Source: Bacteroidota bacterium
GTDB lineage: Bacteria > Bacteroidota > Bacteroidia > NS11-12g > UBA9320
Assembly: GCA_016124755.1 (NCBI GenBank)
Contig: WGNA01000002.1
Span: 248,001-312,000 of the forward strand
DNA length: 64,000 nt
Direction of reading: 5' to 3'
In this document: piece after piece, positions 36,626 through 46,816 of the stretch
How positions within the stretch are numbered: the stretch's first letter is position 1
Layout of the letters: each line of letters starts with the position of its first letter
Program-made: the position numbers and the translations under genes
Notes under the pieces: model-generated
Seen by the model: the letters and a program-made list of their open reading frames with translations, nothing else
Told to the model about the DNA's origin: nothing
The model's database searches: none

Positions 36626-39538
36626 ATGAGAATACCGGCAGAGTCTTCTTTCGAACTGATTTATTCGGTTACCGTTCATCCGCAACTCGGCCCGCTGATG
36701 GAAGCCTATATCGTGCAACTCACGTCGCAGGGTAATCTGTCTTTAGTGAACCAGCGCATTCATGCCAATAACGCAGATTATTACGACAAGAAACTCGATT
36801 CCGGCGATTACGAAGCGATTCGACTTTTGGAAGAATGCACGCCCGAATTCATTGTAAAAAAATTCAGCAAAGTCAAAAAAATCAGGCCAAAGGAATTCTT
36901 TGATAAATACTTTTCTGCAGAACAATTTAAAAACAGCATCCGACCGCACATTGAAAAAAGATTAGTTCAGGTGATGAAACTGATCTTTGGTAAAAAGGTG
37001 TTTATCAAGGAACTGAACAACGTAATTTTTGAAGAACTCAACTGGAGCCACGAGATCGCAACCGTGTTATTTCACCTTCGTCGCAACGAGAATAACACCC
37101 ATTATTTCGCGACGGTAAAACACAACCAAAGCCGCGTTCACATTTCACAGAGCAACGCAATTCTGCTGACCGAACAACCTTGCTATCTGCTTTCAGCCGG
37201 AATGATTCTGCGCTTTGATGAATCGGTCGACGGACAAAAAATTCTTCCGTTTCTGCAAAAGCGCTTTATTGAAATTCCCCGCAAATCAGAGGAAATGTAT
37301 TTCCGGAAATTTCTGGTTCCGCTGTTGGAAGAATACGATGTTTATGCGGTCGGATTTGAAATTAAAACAGAAAAGTACGAGGCGGTTCCTGTTGTTCATG
37401 TAAGTCGCTTATTAAATGGCACGATCGGCCTCATTCTAAAATTTCGTTATGGTAAAGATGAATTTAATTACCAGTCGGGGAAAACGGTTTCCGTAAAACT
37501 CAATAAACAAGGTGAGGAATACACCTTTATCAGAATAAAAAGATCGAGAAGCTGGGAAGACATTAAAAAGGAAGTTCTTATTCAAAAAGGACTCAAGAAT
37601 TCGGGTTCTGAATTTTTTGTTCCCGATACCAACGATGAACTTTCCATAATTCATTGGTTAAAATTTCAGCTCAATGATTTGAGAAAAGCCGGATTTGAAA
37701 TCGAGCAGAAGCTTCCGGTTCCTTATTCACTCGATCCCGAATCTATAAATTATACTATTTCTAACGAGCAGGATTGGTTTGATGTAAAAGCCGAAGTGAA
37801 GTTCGGAGCGTTCTCCGTTCCGTTCATAAAGCTCAGACAACAAATTTTATCGGGGGCAACCACCATTCAGTTGCCGGATGGAAGTCTCGCCATTATTCCA
37901 CCTAAATGGATTGAACAGATTAAAGGTCTTGATGAATTTTCGGACGACAAAAACAATCTGAAAATTCACCGAATGCATTACGGTCTGTTAAACGACATCG
38001 GTGAAAATTCCTTTGGTATTCAAAATGAAAAAGGAGATCGGGTGATCGATACCACCATGTCTTATCCAGTTCCCAATCATTTTAACGGAACATTACGAGC
38101 GTACCAAAAAGCAGGTTACGACTGGTTGAATTTTTTGCGTGCGAATCATTTCGGTGGCTGTCTGGCGGATGATATGGGTTTGGGAAAGACGGTTCAGACC
38201 TTAGCATTTTTACAAAAAATTAAAGAAGAACTTCCTGAAAAAACGGAAAACGATTTGAAACTCGCCGGACAGGTTTCGCTTTTTGAAACCAACCGGAGTG
38301 CGGGAACTTCTTTATTAGTTGTACCGACTTCATTAATTCACAACTGGTACTACGAGGCGAAAAATTTCACGCCTGATCTCACATTTTTGATCCACACCGG
38401 AATGAACCGGACGTCAGATGTTGAGAAATTCGGGTATTACGACGTAGTTCTTACCACCTATGGAACCGTGCGGAACGACATTGATATGCTCAAGGTTTTT
38501 CCTTTTAACGTGATCGTTTTAGACGAAAGTCAGTTTATAAAAAACCCGGCTTCACGCATTGCAAAATGTGTTTATCAATTGCGGGGCGAAAGCAAAATTG
38601 TATTAACGGGAACTCCGGTAGAAAACTCAATAACAGATCTCTGGTCGCAAATGCATTTTGTAAATCCGGGATTGTTGGGTTCATACAAATCCTTTAAACA
38701 GAATTATGTTCAATCGATTGAAAAGGATTTTGATGAGGAAAAGACCCGAAGACTCCATTCGATCATAAAACCTTTTGTGATGCGAAGAACCAAACGACAG
38801 GTAGCATCTGATCTTCCGCCGAAAACCGAACAGATTATTTATTGCGACATGTCGGAGGAGCAAGCCGATATCTACGAGAAAACAAAATCGACTTATCGCA
38901 ACATGATTCTCGATTCGATTCGAACTAATGGAATGAATAAATCAAGAATTCAGATTTTATCGGGCCTTACCAAACTTCGGCAAATGGCAAATCATCCATT
39001 ATTAAGTGATGAATCGTATGCCGGAGGATCTGGAAAATTTGATCAGGTAGAACAAATGCTGATGACCGCGTTGGAAGAAGGTCATAAGGTTTTGATGTTT
39101 TCTCAGTTTGTAGGTCACCTGAGTATTTACCGGAAACTTTTAGATGATCAAAAGATCGATTACGCATATCTTGATGGAAAAACGAGCGCGGAAATTCGTC
39201 GGGAACAGGTAAAAAAGTTTCAGAATTCGGAGACCTCGGTTTTCCTGATTTCGCTAAAAGCCGGAGGATTCGGATTGAACCTCACAGCAGCTGATTACGT
39301 ATTTTTATTGGACCCGTGGTGGAATCCGGCAGCCGAGAATCAGGCTACGGATCGGGCGCACAGAATCGGTCAGGAACAAAATGTTTTCAGTTACAAATTC
39401 GTAACGGGCAACTCGGTGGAGGAAAAAATAATCAGACTTCAGGAGAGAAAGAAAACTATAAGTGATGCTCTGATTAAAACAGAGGAGTCGTTTGTAAAAA
39501 CCATAGATGAATCCGAATTGATTGAAATATTGACTTGA
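36626..39538 (+). CDS. SNF2-family DNA-dependent ATPase/helicase
   Basis: 970 residues. The C-terminal half is a complete Snf2 ATPase: Walker A ADDMGLGKTVQT around residue 515, DEAH-box variant DESQ around 633 (LDESQFIKNPAS), LTGTPVENS, the second RecA lobe with LMFSQFVGHL, SLKAGGFGLNLTAADYVFLLDPWWNPAAENQATDRAHRIGQ (given in pieces), and the EEKI ending. The 480-residue N-terminal part has no recognised domain (no SWIM-type zinc finger seen) and probably provides substrate binding. Resembles the bacterial Rad54-like proteins common in Bacteroidota; probably remodels or translocates on DNA during repair or transcription. The promoter for the next gene lies within its 3' end. Confidence 0.9.
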   Translation: MRIPAESSFELIYSVTVHPQLGPLMEAYIVQLTSQGNLSLVNQRIHANNADYYDKKLDSGDYEAIRLLEECTPEFIVKKFSKVKKIRPKEFFDKYFSAEQFKNSIRPHIEKRLVQVMKLIFGKKVFIKELNNVIFEELNWSHEIATVLFHLRRNENNTHYFATVKHNQSRVHISQSNAILLTEQPCYLLSAGMILRFDESVDGQKILPFLQKRFIEIPRKSEEMYFRKFLVPLLEEYDVYAVGFEIKTEKYEAVPVVHVSRLLNGTIGLILKFRYGKDEFNYQSGKTVSVKLNKQGEEYTFIRIKRSRSWEDIKKEVLIQKGLKNSGSEFFVPDTNDELSIIHWLKFQLNDLRKAGFEIEQKLPVPYSLDPESINYTISNEQDWFDVKAEVKFGAFSVPFIKLRQQILSGATTIQLPDGSLAIIPPKWIEQIKGLDEFSDDKNNLKIHRMHYGLLNDIGENSFGIQNEKGDRVIDTTMSYPVPNHFNGTLRAYQKAGYDWLNFLRANHFGGCLADDMGLGKTVQTLAFLQKIKEELPEKTENDLKLAGQVSLFETNRSAGTSLLVVPTSLIHNWYYEAKNFTPDLTFLIHTGMNRTSDVEKFGYYDVVLTTYGTVRNDIDMLKVFPFNVIVLDESQFIKNPASRIAKCVYQLRGESKIVLTGTPVENSITDLWSQMHFVNPGLLGSYKSFKQNYVQSIEKDFDEEKTRRLHSIIKPFVMRRTKRQVASDLPPKTEQIIYCDMSEEQADIYEKTKSTYRNMILDSIRTNGMNKSRIQILSGLTKLRQMANHPLLSDESYAGGSGKFDQVEQMLMTALEEGHKVLMFSQFVGHLSIYRKLLDDQKIDYAYLDGKTSAEIRREQVKKFQNSETSVFLISLKAGGFGLNLTAADYVFLLDPWWNPAAENQATDRAHRIGQEQNVFSYKFVTGNSVEEKIIRLQERKKTISDALIKTEESFVKTIDESELIEILT

Positions 39539-39550
39539 TGGTTATTTTTG
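39522..39550 (+). promoter_or_regulatory. Full Bacteroidota-type promoter for the T9SS cargo gene
   Basis: TTG (39522-39524), an 18-nt spacer, then TATTTTTG (39543-39550), an exact TAnnTTTG. Both parts lie in or right after the 3' end of the SNF2 gene, 49 nt before the ATG at 39599. This is the best two-part promoter seen in the window. Confidence 0.55.
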
Positions 39551-39598
39551 AAATCAAATAAAAAGAAGACCTTCCCTAAAATTATCAAAACATTAGCA

Positions 39599-40369
39599 AT
39601 GAGAAAGATTTACGCCCTAATTGTATCTGTGTTTGTTGTAGGAACAGCGATGGCGCAGAGAACCGTTGATTTATCGGTTGAAGAAATTTTATCACCAACT
39701 ACCGAGGTGGCCAGCAACACATCATCCGGTACACCCTTTTCTATAAGTGTTGCCATTAAAAATAACGGCCCTGATGATATCGCCGCAGATGATACTATCT
39801 TTATTCAGGTAATTTTTGCGAATGAAAGCAATCAGGTAATTTTTGCTGCTCCAAGCACAACTACACTTTCTCCTCTTAAGGCATTTGGTAAAACACTTGC
39901 AAACGGAGATACCATGCATGTAAATTTCGGAATCAACTATAGTTATTACACCAAGTCATCGATCAATGCAAAACTGCAGGTTTTAGTAGTCGCAATTAAT
40001 CGTTCAGCGAATGGTCTTGTAACCGAATCATCTACGGTTGCCAACAACGCTAAAATTCAGAACATCATTTGGAGAAACCCACAAGGTTGGGGAGTTGGAA
40101 TCAGCGATGTTAATTCATCTGATATGATTTCAGTTTATCCGAATCCGGCTTCTGATAATATCACAGTAGAAATGAATGTGATCAGTGTTTCACAAAACTC
40201 TGTTGTAGAAATTTTTGATCTTCAGGGAAAACTGGTTAAGTCTGTTGAACTTGCTGCCGGTACAATCAACCAGTCGATTGATATCAGCGATCTTAGCAAA
40301 GGAATGTACATCGTTAAGATGACTAGCGGTGATATCTCATCACAACAAAAACTTCAGGTTGTTAGATAA
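39599..40369 (+). CDS. Secreted protein with CARDB-like domain and T9SS sorting domain
   Basis: 256 residues. ATG 39599 gives a clear signal peptide (MRKIYALIVSVFVVGTAMAQ, cleaved after AMA or AQ). The mature N-terminal half (DLSVEEILSPTTEV ... ISVAIKNNGPDDI) resembles a CARDB/cell-adhesion-type beta domain. The C-terminus is a type-A T9SS sorting domain: ISVYPNPASDNITVEM, VEIFDLQGKLVKS, LSKGMYIVKM and a basic end. It should cross the outer membrane through the SprA translocon and be secreted or attached. Own promoter and terminator, hence monocistronic. Confidence 0.85.
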   Translation: MRKIYALIVSVFVVGTAMAQRTVDLSVEEILSPTTEVASNTSSGTPFSISVAIKNNGPDDIAADDTIFIQVIFANESNQVIFAAPSTTTLSPLKAFGKTLANGDTMHVNFGINYSYYTKSSINAKLQVLVVAINRSANGLVTESSTVANNAKIQNIIWRNPQGWGVGISDVNSSDMISVYPNPASDNITVEMNVISVSQNSVVEIFDLQGKLVKSVELAAGTINQSIDISDLSKGMYIVKMTSGDISSQQKLQVVR

Positions 40370-40392
40370 ACGCAACCCAACGAAATAATGAG

Positions 40393-40418
40393 AAAGGAGG
40401 CCCTGAGCCTCCTTTTTT
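40393..40418 (+). terminator. Rho-independent terminator after the T9SS cargo gene
   Basis: Perfect 9-bp stem AAAGGAGGC/GCCTCCTTT with a 5-nt loop (CCTGA) followed by T-rich TTTTTTATTTT. It lies 24 nt after the stop codon of the T9SS cargo gene and before the YebC gene. Confidence 0.85.
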
Positions 40419-40461
40419 ATTTTGGGTGATCGGGCGTTATTTGCACACAAATTCTCCGACC

Positions 40462-41220
40462 ATGGCTGGACACAGCAAGTGGGCCAATATCAAATACCGA
40501 AAAGCCGCAAAAGATGCACGAAGAGCAAAGGTCTGGACGCGTATTATTAAAGAAATTACGGTGGCTGCCCGGGATGGAGGAGGAGACATTGAATCAAACC
40601 CGGCTCTGAGATTAGCGGTTCAGAATGGTAAAGGTGCAAACCTTCCGAAAGACACCATTGAACGGGCCATTAAAAAGGGAGTCGGTGGAGAAGGAGCCGG
40701 CCTCGAACAGCAGATTTATGAAGGATATGCGCCGCATGGAATCGGGTTGGTGATTGAAACCATGACCGACAACATCAATAGAACGGTTGCGAACATCCGG
40801 TCTGTTTTTAATAAAAAAGGCGGAAGTCTTGGAACCAAAGGATCGCTGTCTTTTATCTTCGACCACAAAGGAATTTTCACCGTAAGTGCTGCATCGAGAA
40901 ACAATAAAACGCTCGAAGAACTGGAACTGGAACTCATTGAAGGCGGTGCCGAAGAACTCGAAGAAACCGATGACAAACTCATTGTTACAACGGCTTTTGA
41001 AGATTTCGGAATGATGCAGAAAAAATTAGAAGAGCTGGGAATTGAAGCCGAAAGTGCGGAGTTGCAATGGATACCCAATACCACGAAAATTCTCGGATTG
41101 GATGATTCGAAAGAGGTTTTACAAGTAATTGAAAAGCTCGAAGAAGACGACGATGTGAACACAGTTTATCACAATCTGGAATTAACGGAAGAACTAATAA
41201 ACGAATTGAGTGAAGACTAA
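40462..41220 (+). CDS. YebC/PmpR-family transcriptional regulator
   Basis: 252 residues. ATG 40462 is chosen because the family always begins MAGHSKWANIK. Other signatures are RRAKVWTRIIKEITVAAR, NPALRLAVQNGKGANLPKDTIERAIKKG and the central EGYAPHGIGLVIETMTDN. YebC/PmpR proteins bind DNA or ribosomes; several have been assigned roles in translation through stalling motifs. The stop is directly followed by the ATG of the carboxylase gene (no gap). Confidence 0.93.
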   Translation: MAGHSKWANIKYRKAAKDARRAKVWTRIIKEITVAARDGGGDIESNPALRLAVQNGKGANLPKDTIERAIKKGVGGEGAGLEQQIYEGYAPHGIGLVIETMTDNINRTVANIRSVFNKKGGSLGTKGSLSFIFDHKGIFTVSAASRNNKTLEELELELIEGGAEELEETDDKLIVTTAFEDFGMMQKKLEELGIEAESAELQWIPNTTKILGLDDSKEVLQVIEKLEEDDDVNTVYHNLELTEELINELSED

Positions 41221-42792
41221 ATGAATAAAGGCAAACACATACCCGTGACGAATGAAGAAAAACGTCAGCGACTTCAGCGAAAACGTGTAGAAGCTCTGGC
41301 CGGTGGGGGAGAAGCCCGAATCGAAGCGCAACATGCAAAGCACAAACTCACGGCCCGCGAACGACTTCATTATTTGCTCGATCGCGGTTCCTTCGAGGAA
41401 ATCGGATCTTTTGTAAAACACAGAAGCACAGATTTCGGTCTCGATAAACAGCACTATCTCGGTGATGGTGTAATCACCGGTTACGGAACCATCAACGGAA
41501 GATTGGTGTATGTCTTCAGTCAGGATTTTACAGTCTTCGGCGGATCCCTTTCCGAAACACACGCTGAGAAGATTTGCAAAATCATGGATCTTGCCATGAA
41601 AAACGGAGCACCGGTTATCGGACTAAACGATTCCGGCGGAGCGAGAATTCAGGAAGGCGTTGTTTCGCTCGGCGGTTATGCAGATATATTTTATCGCAAC
41701 ACATTGGCGAGTGGAGTTATTCCACAGATTTCCGCCATAATGGGGCCGTGTGCCGGTGGTGCGGTTTATAGTCCGGCTATCACCGATTTTATTATGATGG
41801 TGGAAGATACGTCGTACATGTTTGTTACCGGTCCGAACGTGGTAAAAACCGTTACCAACGAAGAAGTGAGTTCCGAAGATCTCGGCGGTGCATCGGTGCA
41901 TTCATCCAAATCCGGAGTGGCACATTTTACGGCTGCGAACGAAATCGGTTTGATGGAAGATCTCCGGAAATTGCTGAGTTATATCCCACAAAATTGTGAG
42001 GAACACGCGCCACTTTCTGAATACCGGATGAGCGATGAAGTGCGCGATTCGCTGAAAGATATTGTTCCGGATAATCCGAATCAGCCGTACGATATGCGCG
42101 ATGTAATCAACGGAGTAATTGATGAGGAGAGCTTTTTTGAAGTGCACTCTGCTTTTGCCGAAAATATAGTTGTGGGTTTCGGAAGATTAGCCGGAAGAAG
42201 TATTGGAATAATTGCCAACCAACCTGCATTTCTGGCGGGTGTACTCGATGTGAAATCCTCCCAGAAAGGAGCGCGGTTCGTTCGTTTTTGCGATGCTTTT
42301 AATATTCCGTTGCTCGTGTTTGAAGACGTTCCGGGATTTTTGCCGGGCACCGATCAGGAGTGGAATGCCATTATTACCAACGGCGCGAAATTACTTTATG
42401 CCTTTAGTGAGGCAACCGTTCCGCGTGTTACGGTAATTACCCGAAAAGCGTATGGAGGCGCCTATGATGTGATGAATTCGAAACACATCGGAGCCGATAT
42501 GAACTTCGCCTGGCCTTCAGCCGAAATTGCGGTAATGGGTGCGAAGGGTGCAGCCGAAATTATTTTCCGGAGAGAAATTACTTCGGCTGAAGATCCCGAA
42601 GCTGCCTGGAAAGAAAAAGAAGAAGAATACGCGTACATTTTTGCCAATCCATATCGGGCGGCAGAACGCGGTTTTATTGATGAAGTAATTATGCCGGAGG
42701 AAACCCGGGTGAAACTCATCAAAGCTTTTAAAATGTTAGAAAATAAGGTAGATCATCTGCCGAAAAAGAAACACGGAAATATTCCGCTGTAA
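41221..42792 (+). CDS. Acyl-CoA carboxylase beta chain (propionyl/methylmalonyl-CoA type carboxyltransferase)
   Basis: 523 residues of the carboxyltransferase beta type (PccB/MmdA family). Two crotonase-like halves are seen: [16 protein letters not shown] and [16 protein letters not shown] in the first, [15 protein letters not shown] and [18 protein letters not shown] with [13 protein letters not shown] in the second. The glycine-rich oxyanion-hole loops are intact. It transfers carboxylate from biotin to acyl-CoA, or the reverse in decarboxylases. No biotin carrier or alpha chain is adjacent. The start codon immediately follows the YebC stop. Confidence 0.92.
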   Translation: MNKGKHIPVTNEEKRQRLQRKRVEALAGGGEARIEAQHAKHKLTARERLHYLLDRGSFEEIGSFVKHRSTDFGLDKQHYLGDGVITGYGTINGRLVYVFSQDFTVFGGSLSETHAEKICKIMDLAMKNGAPVIGLNDSGGARIQEGVVSLGGYADIFYRNTLASGVIPQISAIMGPCAGGAVYSPAITDFIMMVEDTSYMFVTGPNVVKTVTNEEVSSEDLGGASVHSSKSGVAHFTAANEIGLMEDLRKLLSYIPQNCEEHAPLSEYRMSDEVRDSLKDIVPDNPNQPYDMRDVINGVIDEESFFEVHSAFAENIVVGFGRLAGRSIGIIANQPAFLAGVLDVKSSQKGARFVRFCDAFNIPLLVFEDVPGFLPGTDQEWNAIITNGAKLLYAFSEATVPRVTVITRKAYGGAYDVMNSKHIGADMNFAWPSAEIAVMGAKGAAEIIFRREITSAEDPEAAWKEKEEEYAYIFANPYRAAERGFIDEVIMPEETRVKLIKAFKMLENKVDHLPKKKHGNIPL

Positions 42793-42809
42793 GAGAGAAC
42801 GAATTGAAG

Positions 42810-43928
42810 ATGGAATACGACCTGTTGATTGTTGGTGCCGGACCCGTTGGTTGCGTTGTTGCCGAAAGGGCAGCCGAATTAAAGGGATGGAAATCACTCA
42901 TTATTGAAAAGCGGAATCATATCGCCGGTAACTGTTACGACCGGTATCACGAAAGTGGTGTACTCATTCACCAATACGGCCCGCACTATTTCCGGACGAA
43001 TAAAAAAGATCTGCTGGATTACCTCGGCCGCTTCACCGAATGGATTCCCGGAAATTACATTGTGAAAAGTTCAACCCGCGGAGAGTTGTTTCCGTTTCCG
43101 ATCAATCTTATCACACTCGAACAATTCTTTAAGAGATCATTCACGGCAGAAGAAGCCGAAGCTTTTTTGGAGGAAATCAGAATACCGAATGATCACATAA
43201 CCAACTCCGAGGAATTTGTGCTTTCGAGAGTCGGGAAGGAAATGTACGAGGCATTTTATCTCGGATATACCTTAAAACAATGGGATAAACATCCAACCGA
43301 ACTCAACAAGAGTGTGTGTGGGAGAATTCCGATCCGGTTTAACCGCGACACCCGGTATGTCGATCACGAATATCAGTTCACTCCGGCTAAAGGATTTACG
43401 GAAATGTTTTCCAGAATGATCGACAATCCGTTGATCGATGTGCGTTTGGAAACCGATTTTAATGATGTGCGCAATGAAATTAAACCGAGGATTGCCACAC
43501 TGTACTCCGGTCCGGTGGACGCGTATTTTAATTTTCAATACGGCAAACTTCCGTGGCGTTCTCTCGATTTTACCTTTACCGAATACCAACAGGAATATGT
43601 TCAGCCCTGTGTTCAGATCAATTATCCGAACGATCACGAATACACAAGATCGGTTGAAATAAAACATGTGACCGGACAAAAATGCCCGAATACGGTTGTG
43701 AGTTATGAGGTTCCCAAATCAGAAGGCGATCCGTATTATCCCATTCCGGCAGACGAAAACGCACAATTGTATCTGAAGTACAAAGAGCTGGCGGATCTGG
43801 AAAACAAAGAAAACAAGGTTTATTTCTCGGGACGTTTGGCGCGATATACCTACATAAATACCGACGAGGCGATTGAGATGGCGCTGTCAACCATTAATGA
43901 AATTATCCGGGATGCAGACCAATCGTGA
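42810..43928 (+). CDS. glf: UDP-galactopyranose mutase
   Basis: 372 residues (ATG 42810 preferred over TTG 42804). FAD-binding GAGPVGCVVAERAAE at the N-terminus, with the UGM-specific segments NHIAGNCYD and YGPHYFRTN, and IPIRFNRDTRYVD, YSGPVDAYFNFQYGKLPWRSLDF and FSGRLARYTYINTDEAIE near the end. It converts UDP-galactopyranose to UDP-galactofuranose for surface polysaccharide. It overlaps the following glycosyltransferase gene by 17 nt, so the two probably work together. Confidence 0.95.
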   Translation: MEYDLLIVGAGPVGCVVAERAAELKGWKSLIIEKRNHIAGNCYDRYHESGVLIHQYGPHYFRTNKKDLLDYLGRFTEWIPGNYIVKSSTRGELFPFPINLITLEQFFKRSFTAEEAEAFLEEIRIPNDHITNSEEFVLSRVGKEMYEAFYLGYTLKQWDKHPTELNKSVCGRIPIRFNRDTRYVDHEYQFTPAKGFTEMFSRMIDNPLIDVRLETDFNDVRNEIKPRIATLYSGPVDAYFNFQYGKLPWRSLDFTFTEYQQEYVQPCVQINYPNDHEYTRSVEIKHVTGQKCPNTVVSYEVPKSEGDPYYPIPADENAQLYLKYKELADLENKENKVYFSGRLARYTYINTDEAIEMALSTINEIIRDADQS

Positions 43929-44634
43929 TCATACCTGGATTGTGATGCCGGTTTACAACGAACAGGCATCCATAGCACACGTTCTCGACGCGTGGATTCC
44001 GACTTTTGAAAAAGTTTTGGGAGACGGAAATTATACCTATTGCATTTTAAACGACGGCTCGAAAGACAATACTGCCGGTATTCTTAAAGAGTATGCCGGG
44101 AAATTTCCGCAGATTAATGTTGTGGAAAAGCCGAATTCCGGTCACGGACAAACATGTATTCTGGGGTATGAGATGGCGATGGAAGCCGGAGCCGAATGGG
44201 TTTTTCAAATGGACTCAGACGGACAATGCAATCCGATGTATTTTGAAGAAGTGGTAAATAAAAGCCGCGATTTCAAAGTGGTTTACGGATATCGGAAAAC
44301 CCGCGACGATGGCTGGAAGCGATTTGCCATTTCGCGCATCGTAACGCTTTTTATCTGGTTCGCCACCGGAGTCTGGGTTCGCGACGCCAATGTTCCGTAC
44401 CGATATATGCACCGTTCGGCATTGGAAAAATTACTCCCGTACGTTCCCAAAGATTTTCATCTGGCGAATATTCTCGTTTCCACGTATCAGCAACGGCATT
44501 TTAGAATTAAATGGGTGAACATTCATTTCGATGATCGCTTTGGCGGCGAGCCATCGGTAAAAGTTTCCCTCTTTGCCAAACATGGAATTGTGATGTTTAA
44601 ACAATTGCGTGCTGCTTTTAAGAGTGTGAAATAA
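43912..44634 (+). CDS. Family 2 glycosyltransferase
   Basis: 240 residues starting at the ATG within the end of glf (earlier in-frame starts exist, but the homologous N-terminus is HTWIVMPVYNEQASI). GT2 signatures are VMPVYNEQASIAHVL, NDGSKDNT (nucleotide-sugar Asp) and the DSDGQ metal-binding DxD variant. A hydrophobic segment follows (FIWFATGVWV), with no clear C-terminal membrane domain. Paired with UDP-galactopyranose mutase, it may add galactofuranose or another sugar to an envelope glycan. Confidence 0.88.
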   Translation: MQTNRDHTWIVMPVYNEQASIAHVLDAWIPTFEKVLGDGNYTYCILNDGSKDNTAGILKEYAGKFPQINVVEKPNSGHGQTCILGYEMAMEAGAEWVFQMDSDGQCNPMYFEEVVNKSRDFKVVYGYRKTRDDGWKRFAISRIVTLFIWFATGVWVRDANVPYRYMHRSALEKLLPYVPKDFHLANILVSTYQQRHFRIKWVNIHFDDRFGGEPSVKVSLFAKHGIVMFKQLRAAFKSVK

Positions 44635-44686
44635 AATTTCATTATTCCTTCTTATTCAAATGGTTTTAAAAAGCTATTTTGGATTT

Positions 44687-45454
44687 ATGAAAGGAAGGAT
44701 TCTATTTCTCTTTTTACAATTTACATCAGCCTGGGTTTGTTTTAGCCATTCTTATATTGATGTTGTGAACCGGGATTCCGGAGTTCACAGGAACAGATTT
44801 GGATTAATGATTGGATTTCAGTTGCCTCAGGATGAATCATTTGAGAAAGGTTATGAAGGGTCACCTTTAGTGAAATATAAAGACGTGGCATCCCCCAGAT
44901 ATGATTTTTATAATACCAGATTTTTTACGCCTACTTTTGGATTATTCGGTAGTTCTGATTTCTTCTTGTTCTCCAAATTAATAAAACTCACTCACACTTT
45001 GGGGTTTCAATATTATACTCAGGAGTATACAAGAAAAGACTATATAGATGTGAGATTGGACTCAGTTGATAATATTGTCAGTTTTGATCTTAATGTAGAA
45101 AACTCTTTGGTTACGAAGTATGATCTTTATTTTCGAACGGATGGAGTTGTAAAAATATCCAAACATTTTTTTGCAGGACCGATTTTGCAATTAGATGCGC
45201 GTATAAATCATAAAGTGGTAAATGATTCTGCAATTATAAAAATGGGTTTATACAATCGGGAGAAGGATAAGTTGCTGAATCAAAGTCGGTTTAATTTATG
45301 TGCCGGGGGTGTTGTCGGGGTTACATTTTTTGACAAACTGGATATCGGGTTCAATGTTCAATATGGTCTTAATAAATCCATTCACACAAAGCCTGATCAC
45401 AATTGGCGGGTAACGCAGGGTGGATTTTTTTTGAGGTTAAATATTATTGAATAA
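44687..45454 (+). CDS. Orphan outer-membrane-type protein
   Basis: 255 residues from ATG 44687 (MKGRILFLFL; an earlier ATG at 44660 gives a longer, less typical N-terminus). The signal peptide is plausible. The mature protein is rich in alternating aromatic/polar strands (for example FGLMIGFQLPQ, HTLGFQYYTQEY, LDIGFNVQYGLN, QGGFFLRLNIIE) and ends in a strand, consistent with an outer-membrane barrel. No family recognised. It is the first gene of an AT-rich accessory region that runs to about 52 kb; base composition visibly drops relative to the upstream glycan genes. Confidence 0.6.
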   Translation: MKGRILFLFLQFTSAWVCFSHSYIDVVNRDSGVHRNRFGLMIGFQLPQDESFEKGYEGSPLVKYKDVASPRYDFYNTRFFTPTFGLFGSSDFFLFSKLIKLTHTLGFQYYTQEYTRKDYIDVRLDSVDNIVSFDLNVENSLVTKYDLYFRTDGVVKISKHFFAGPILQLDARINHKVVNDSAIIKMGLYNREKDKLLNQSRFNLCAGGVVGVTFFDKLDIGFNVQYGLNKSIHTKPDHNWRVTQGGFFLRLNIIE

Positions 45455-45631
45455 TTTTCATTCGATTTAGATCTAGAACAATAAATTGCTTCGTTGCAAA
45501 CGATAGGTTGGCTCATTATTATACAGGTAGATGTTAGATTAACAATCACTGCTAAATTAGTGTAGCCATAGAAAACTTGTTTTGAATCAAATGCAGCAAA
45601 GTATAATGCGAAGGAGTCAATAGTTAGATAA

Positions 45632-46816
45632 ATGTTAAAATCAGCTGGAATTCTCTTCATTTTAATTCATTGCCTGACACAGAAATGTGCTGCTATTGAT
45701 ATTTATTTCACGATTGATGTAGATACTTCTACGTGGAGGAACACTTGTCATCCTCGAATTGAAGTTTCTGATCTAAGCAATGTTGACGTTGGAGACAGCA
45801 TTATATCCAGAACATGGGACTTTGGTGATGGTTACGTTGTTGAAGGCGATAACAATATGCAACATTCGTATTTTAGAAATGGGTATTTTAAGGTAAAACT
45901 AAAAATCATTACGAGTTCTGGGGTGAAGGATTCATTAATCAAACAAATATTTTTTTCAGGACCAAATCCCGAATATAATGTTCGTCTTTTTGAAGTTTCC
46001 AAAGATTCCTTTTTAATGTGTTACGGAGATACAGTAGTAATTGATATTGTTAAAAATAAACCAACAATTGAGGCAGAGTACAGAATTTTGTGGGGTGATA
46101 ATTGGTATAAATTTGATCCCCCGTTCGTTCATGTCTATGAGAAAACTGGGGTGTATTATCCAGTATTGGAAATGACAGATGAAACATTAATAGGTGATGT
46201 TACAATCAGGTGTCGGGCTTATTTCCCTGACACCTCACATCATTATGGTTTATCGCCAAACTTGAAAGCTATAAATGTACAAGAGTCACCTAGAATTGAG
46301 ATAACAGCGAATCCGACATTGGCTGATATTAATACCCCGGTTTCTCTTTCAGTAACAGGTCAAATTGCTGCAGATTCATTGGTATGGAATTTTGACGATG
46401 GTTTCATATTAACAAGTTCAAATGTAGATACATTTGTTATTCATCAATATAAAATACCGGGCATTTATAATGTTATAATTACCGGAAAATATGCGGACAA
46501 TAAAATGCCTTCTTTAAATTGCCTTGCTGTAGATAGTATAAAAATAACAGTTGTTAGAGATTTGGTTGACATCGAAGATTTTGCAACACACCAAATCTGT
46601 GTTTTACCCAATCCCTTTATTTCCACTTTCCGTTTGGTTGGTGTTTCTCCTTCGCGAGTGGAGCATGTACGCCTTTACAATATTTTTGGTGTAGAATTAC
46701 CGATTATATTCAATCAAAATTTAGAAATTAATACCTTTAATTTAATAGATGGTATGTATTATCTGGAAGTCTCAGGAATTAATTGGAGCAGTAAAAAGAT
46801 AGTTTTTAAACACTGA
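45632..46816 (+). CDS. Secreted PKD-domain protein with T9SS C-terminal sorting domain
   Basis: 394 residues. A signal peptide of about 21 residues (MLKSAGILFILIHCLTQKCAA) is plausible. PKD-type domains are recognised by TWDFGDGYVVEGDNNMQHSY (about 67-86), the diverged copy RILWGDNWYKFDPPFVHVY, and LVWNFDDGFILTS with HQYKIPGIYNVIITG (about 250-290). The C-terminus (VLPNPFISTFRL, VRLYNIFGVELP, DGMYYLEVSG) is a T9SS sorting domain of the type-A style but weaker than the one at 39.6 kb. Predicted surface-exposed adhesin or binding protein exported via SprA. Confidence 0.75.
   Translation: MLKSAGILFILIHCLTQKCAAIDIYFTIDVDTSTWRNTCHPRIEVSDLSNVDVGDSIISRTWDFGDGYVVEGDNNMQHSYFRNGYFKVKLKIITSSGVKDSLIKQIFFSGPNPEYNVRLFEVSKDSFLMCYGDTVVIDIVKNKPTIEAEYRILWGDNWYKFDPPFVHVYEKTGVYYPVLEMTDETLIGDVTIRCRAYFPDTSHHYGLSPNLKAINVQESPRIEITANPTLADINTPVSLSVTGQIAADSLVWNFDDGFILTSSNVDTFVIHQYKIPGIYNVIITGKYADNKMPSLNCLAVDSIKITVVRDLVDIEDFATHQICVLPNPFISTFRLVGVSPSRVEHVRLYNIFGVELPIIFNQNLEINTFNLIDGMYYLEVSGINWSSKKIVFKH

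Noticed and set aside
40716-41162. Serine-rich 148-codon minus-strand frame opposite the YebC gene
   Set aside because: A shadow of the Glu/Asp-rich YebC coding sequence on the other strand; no independent support.
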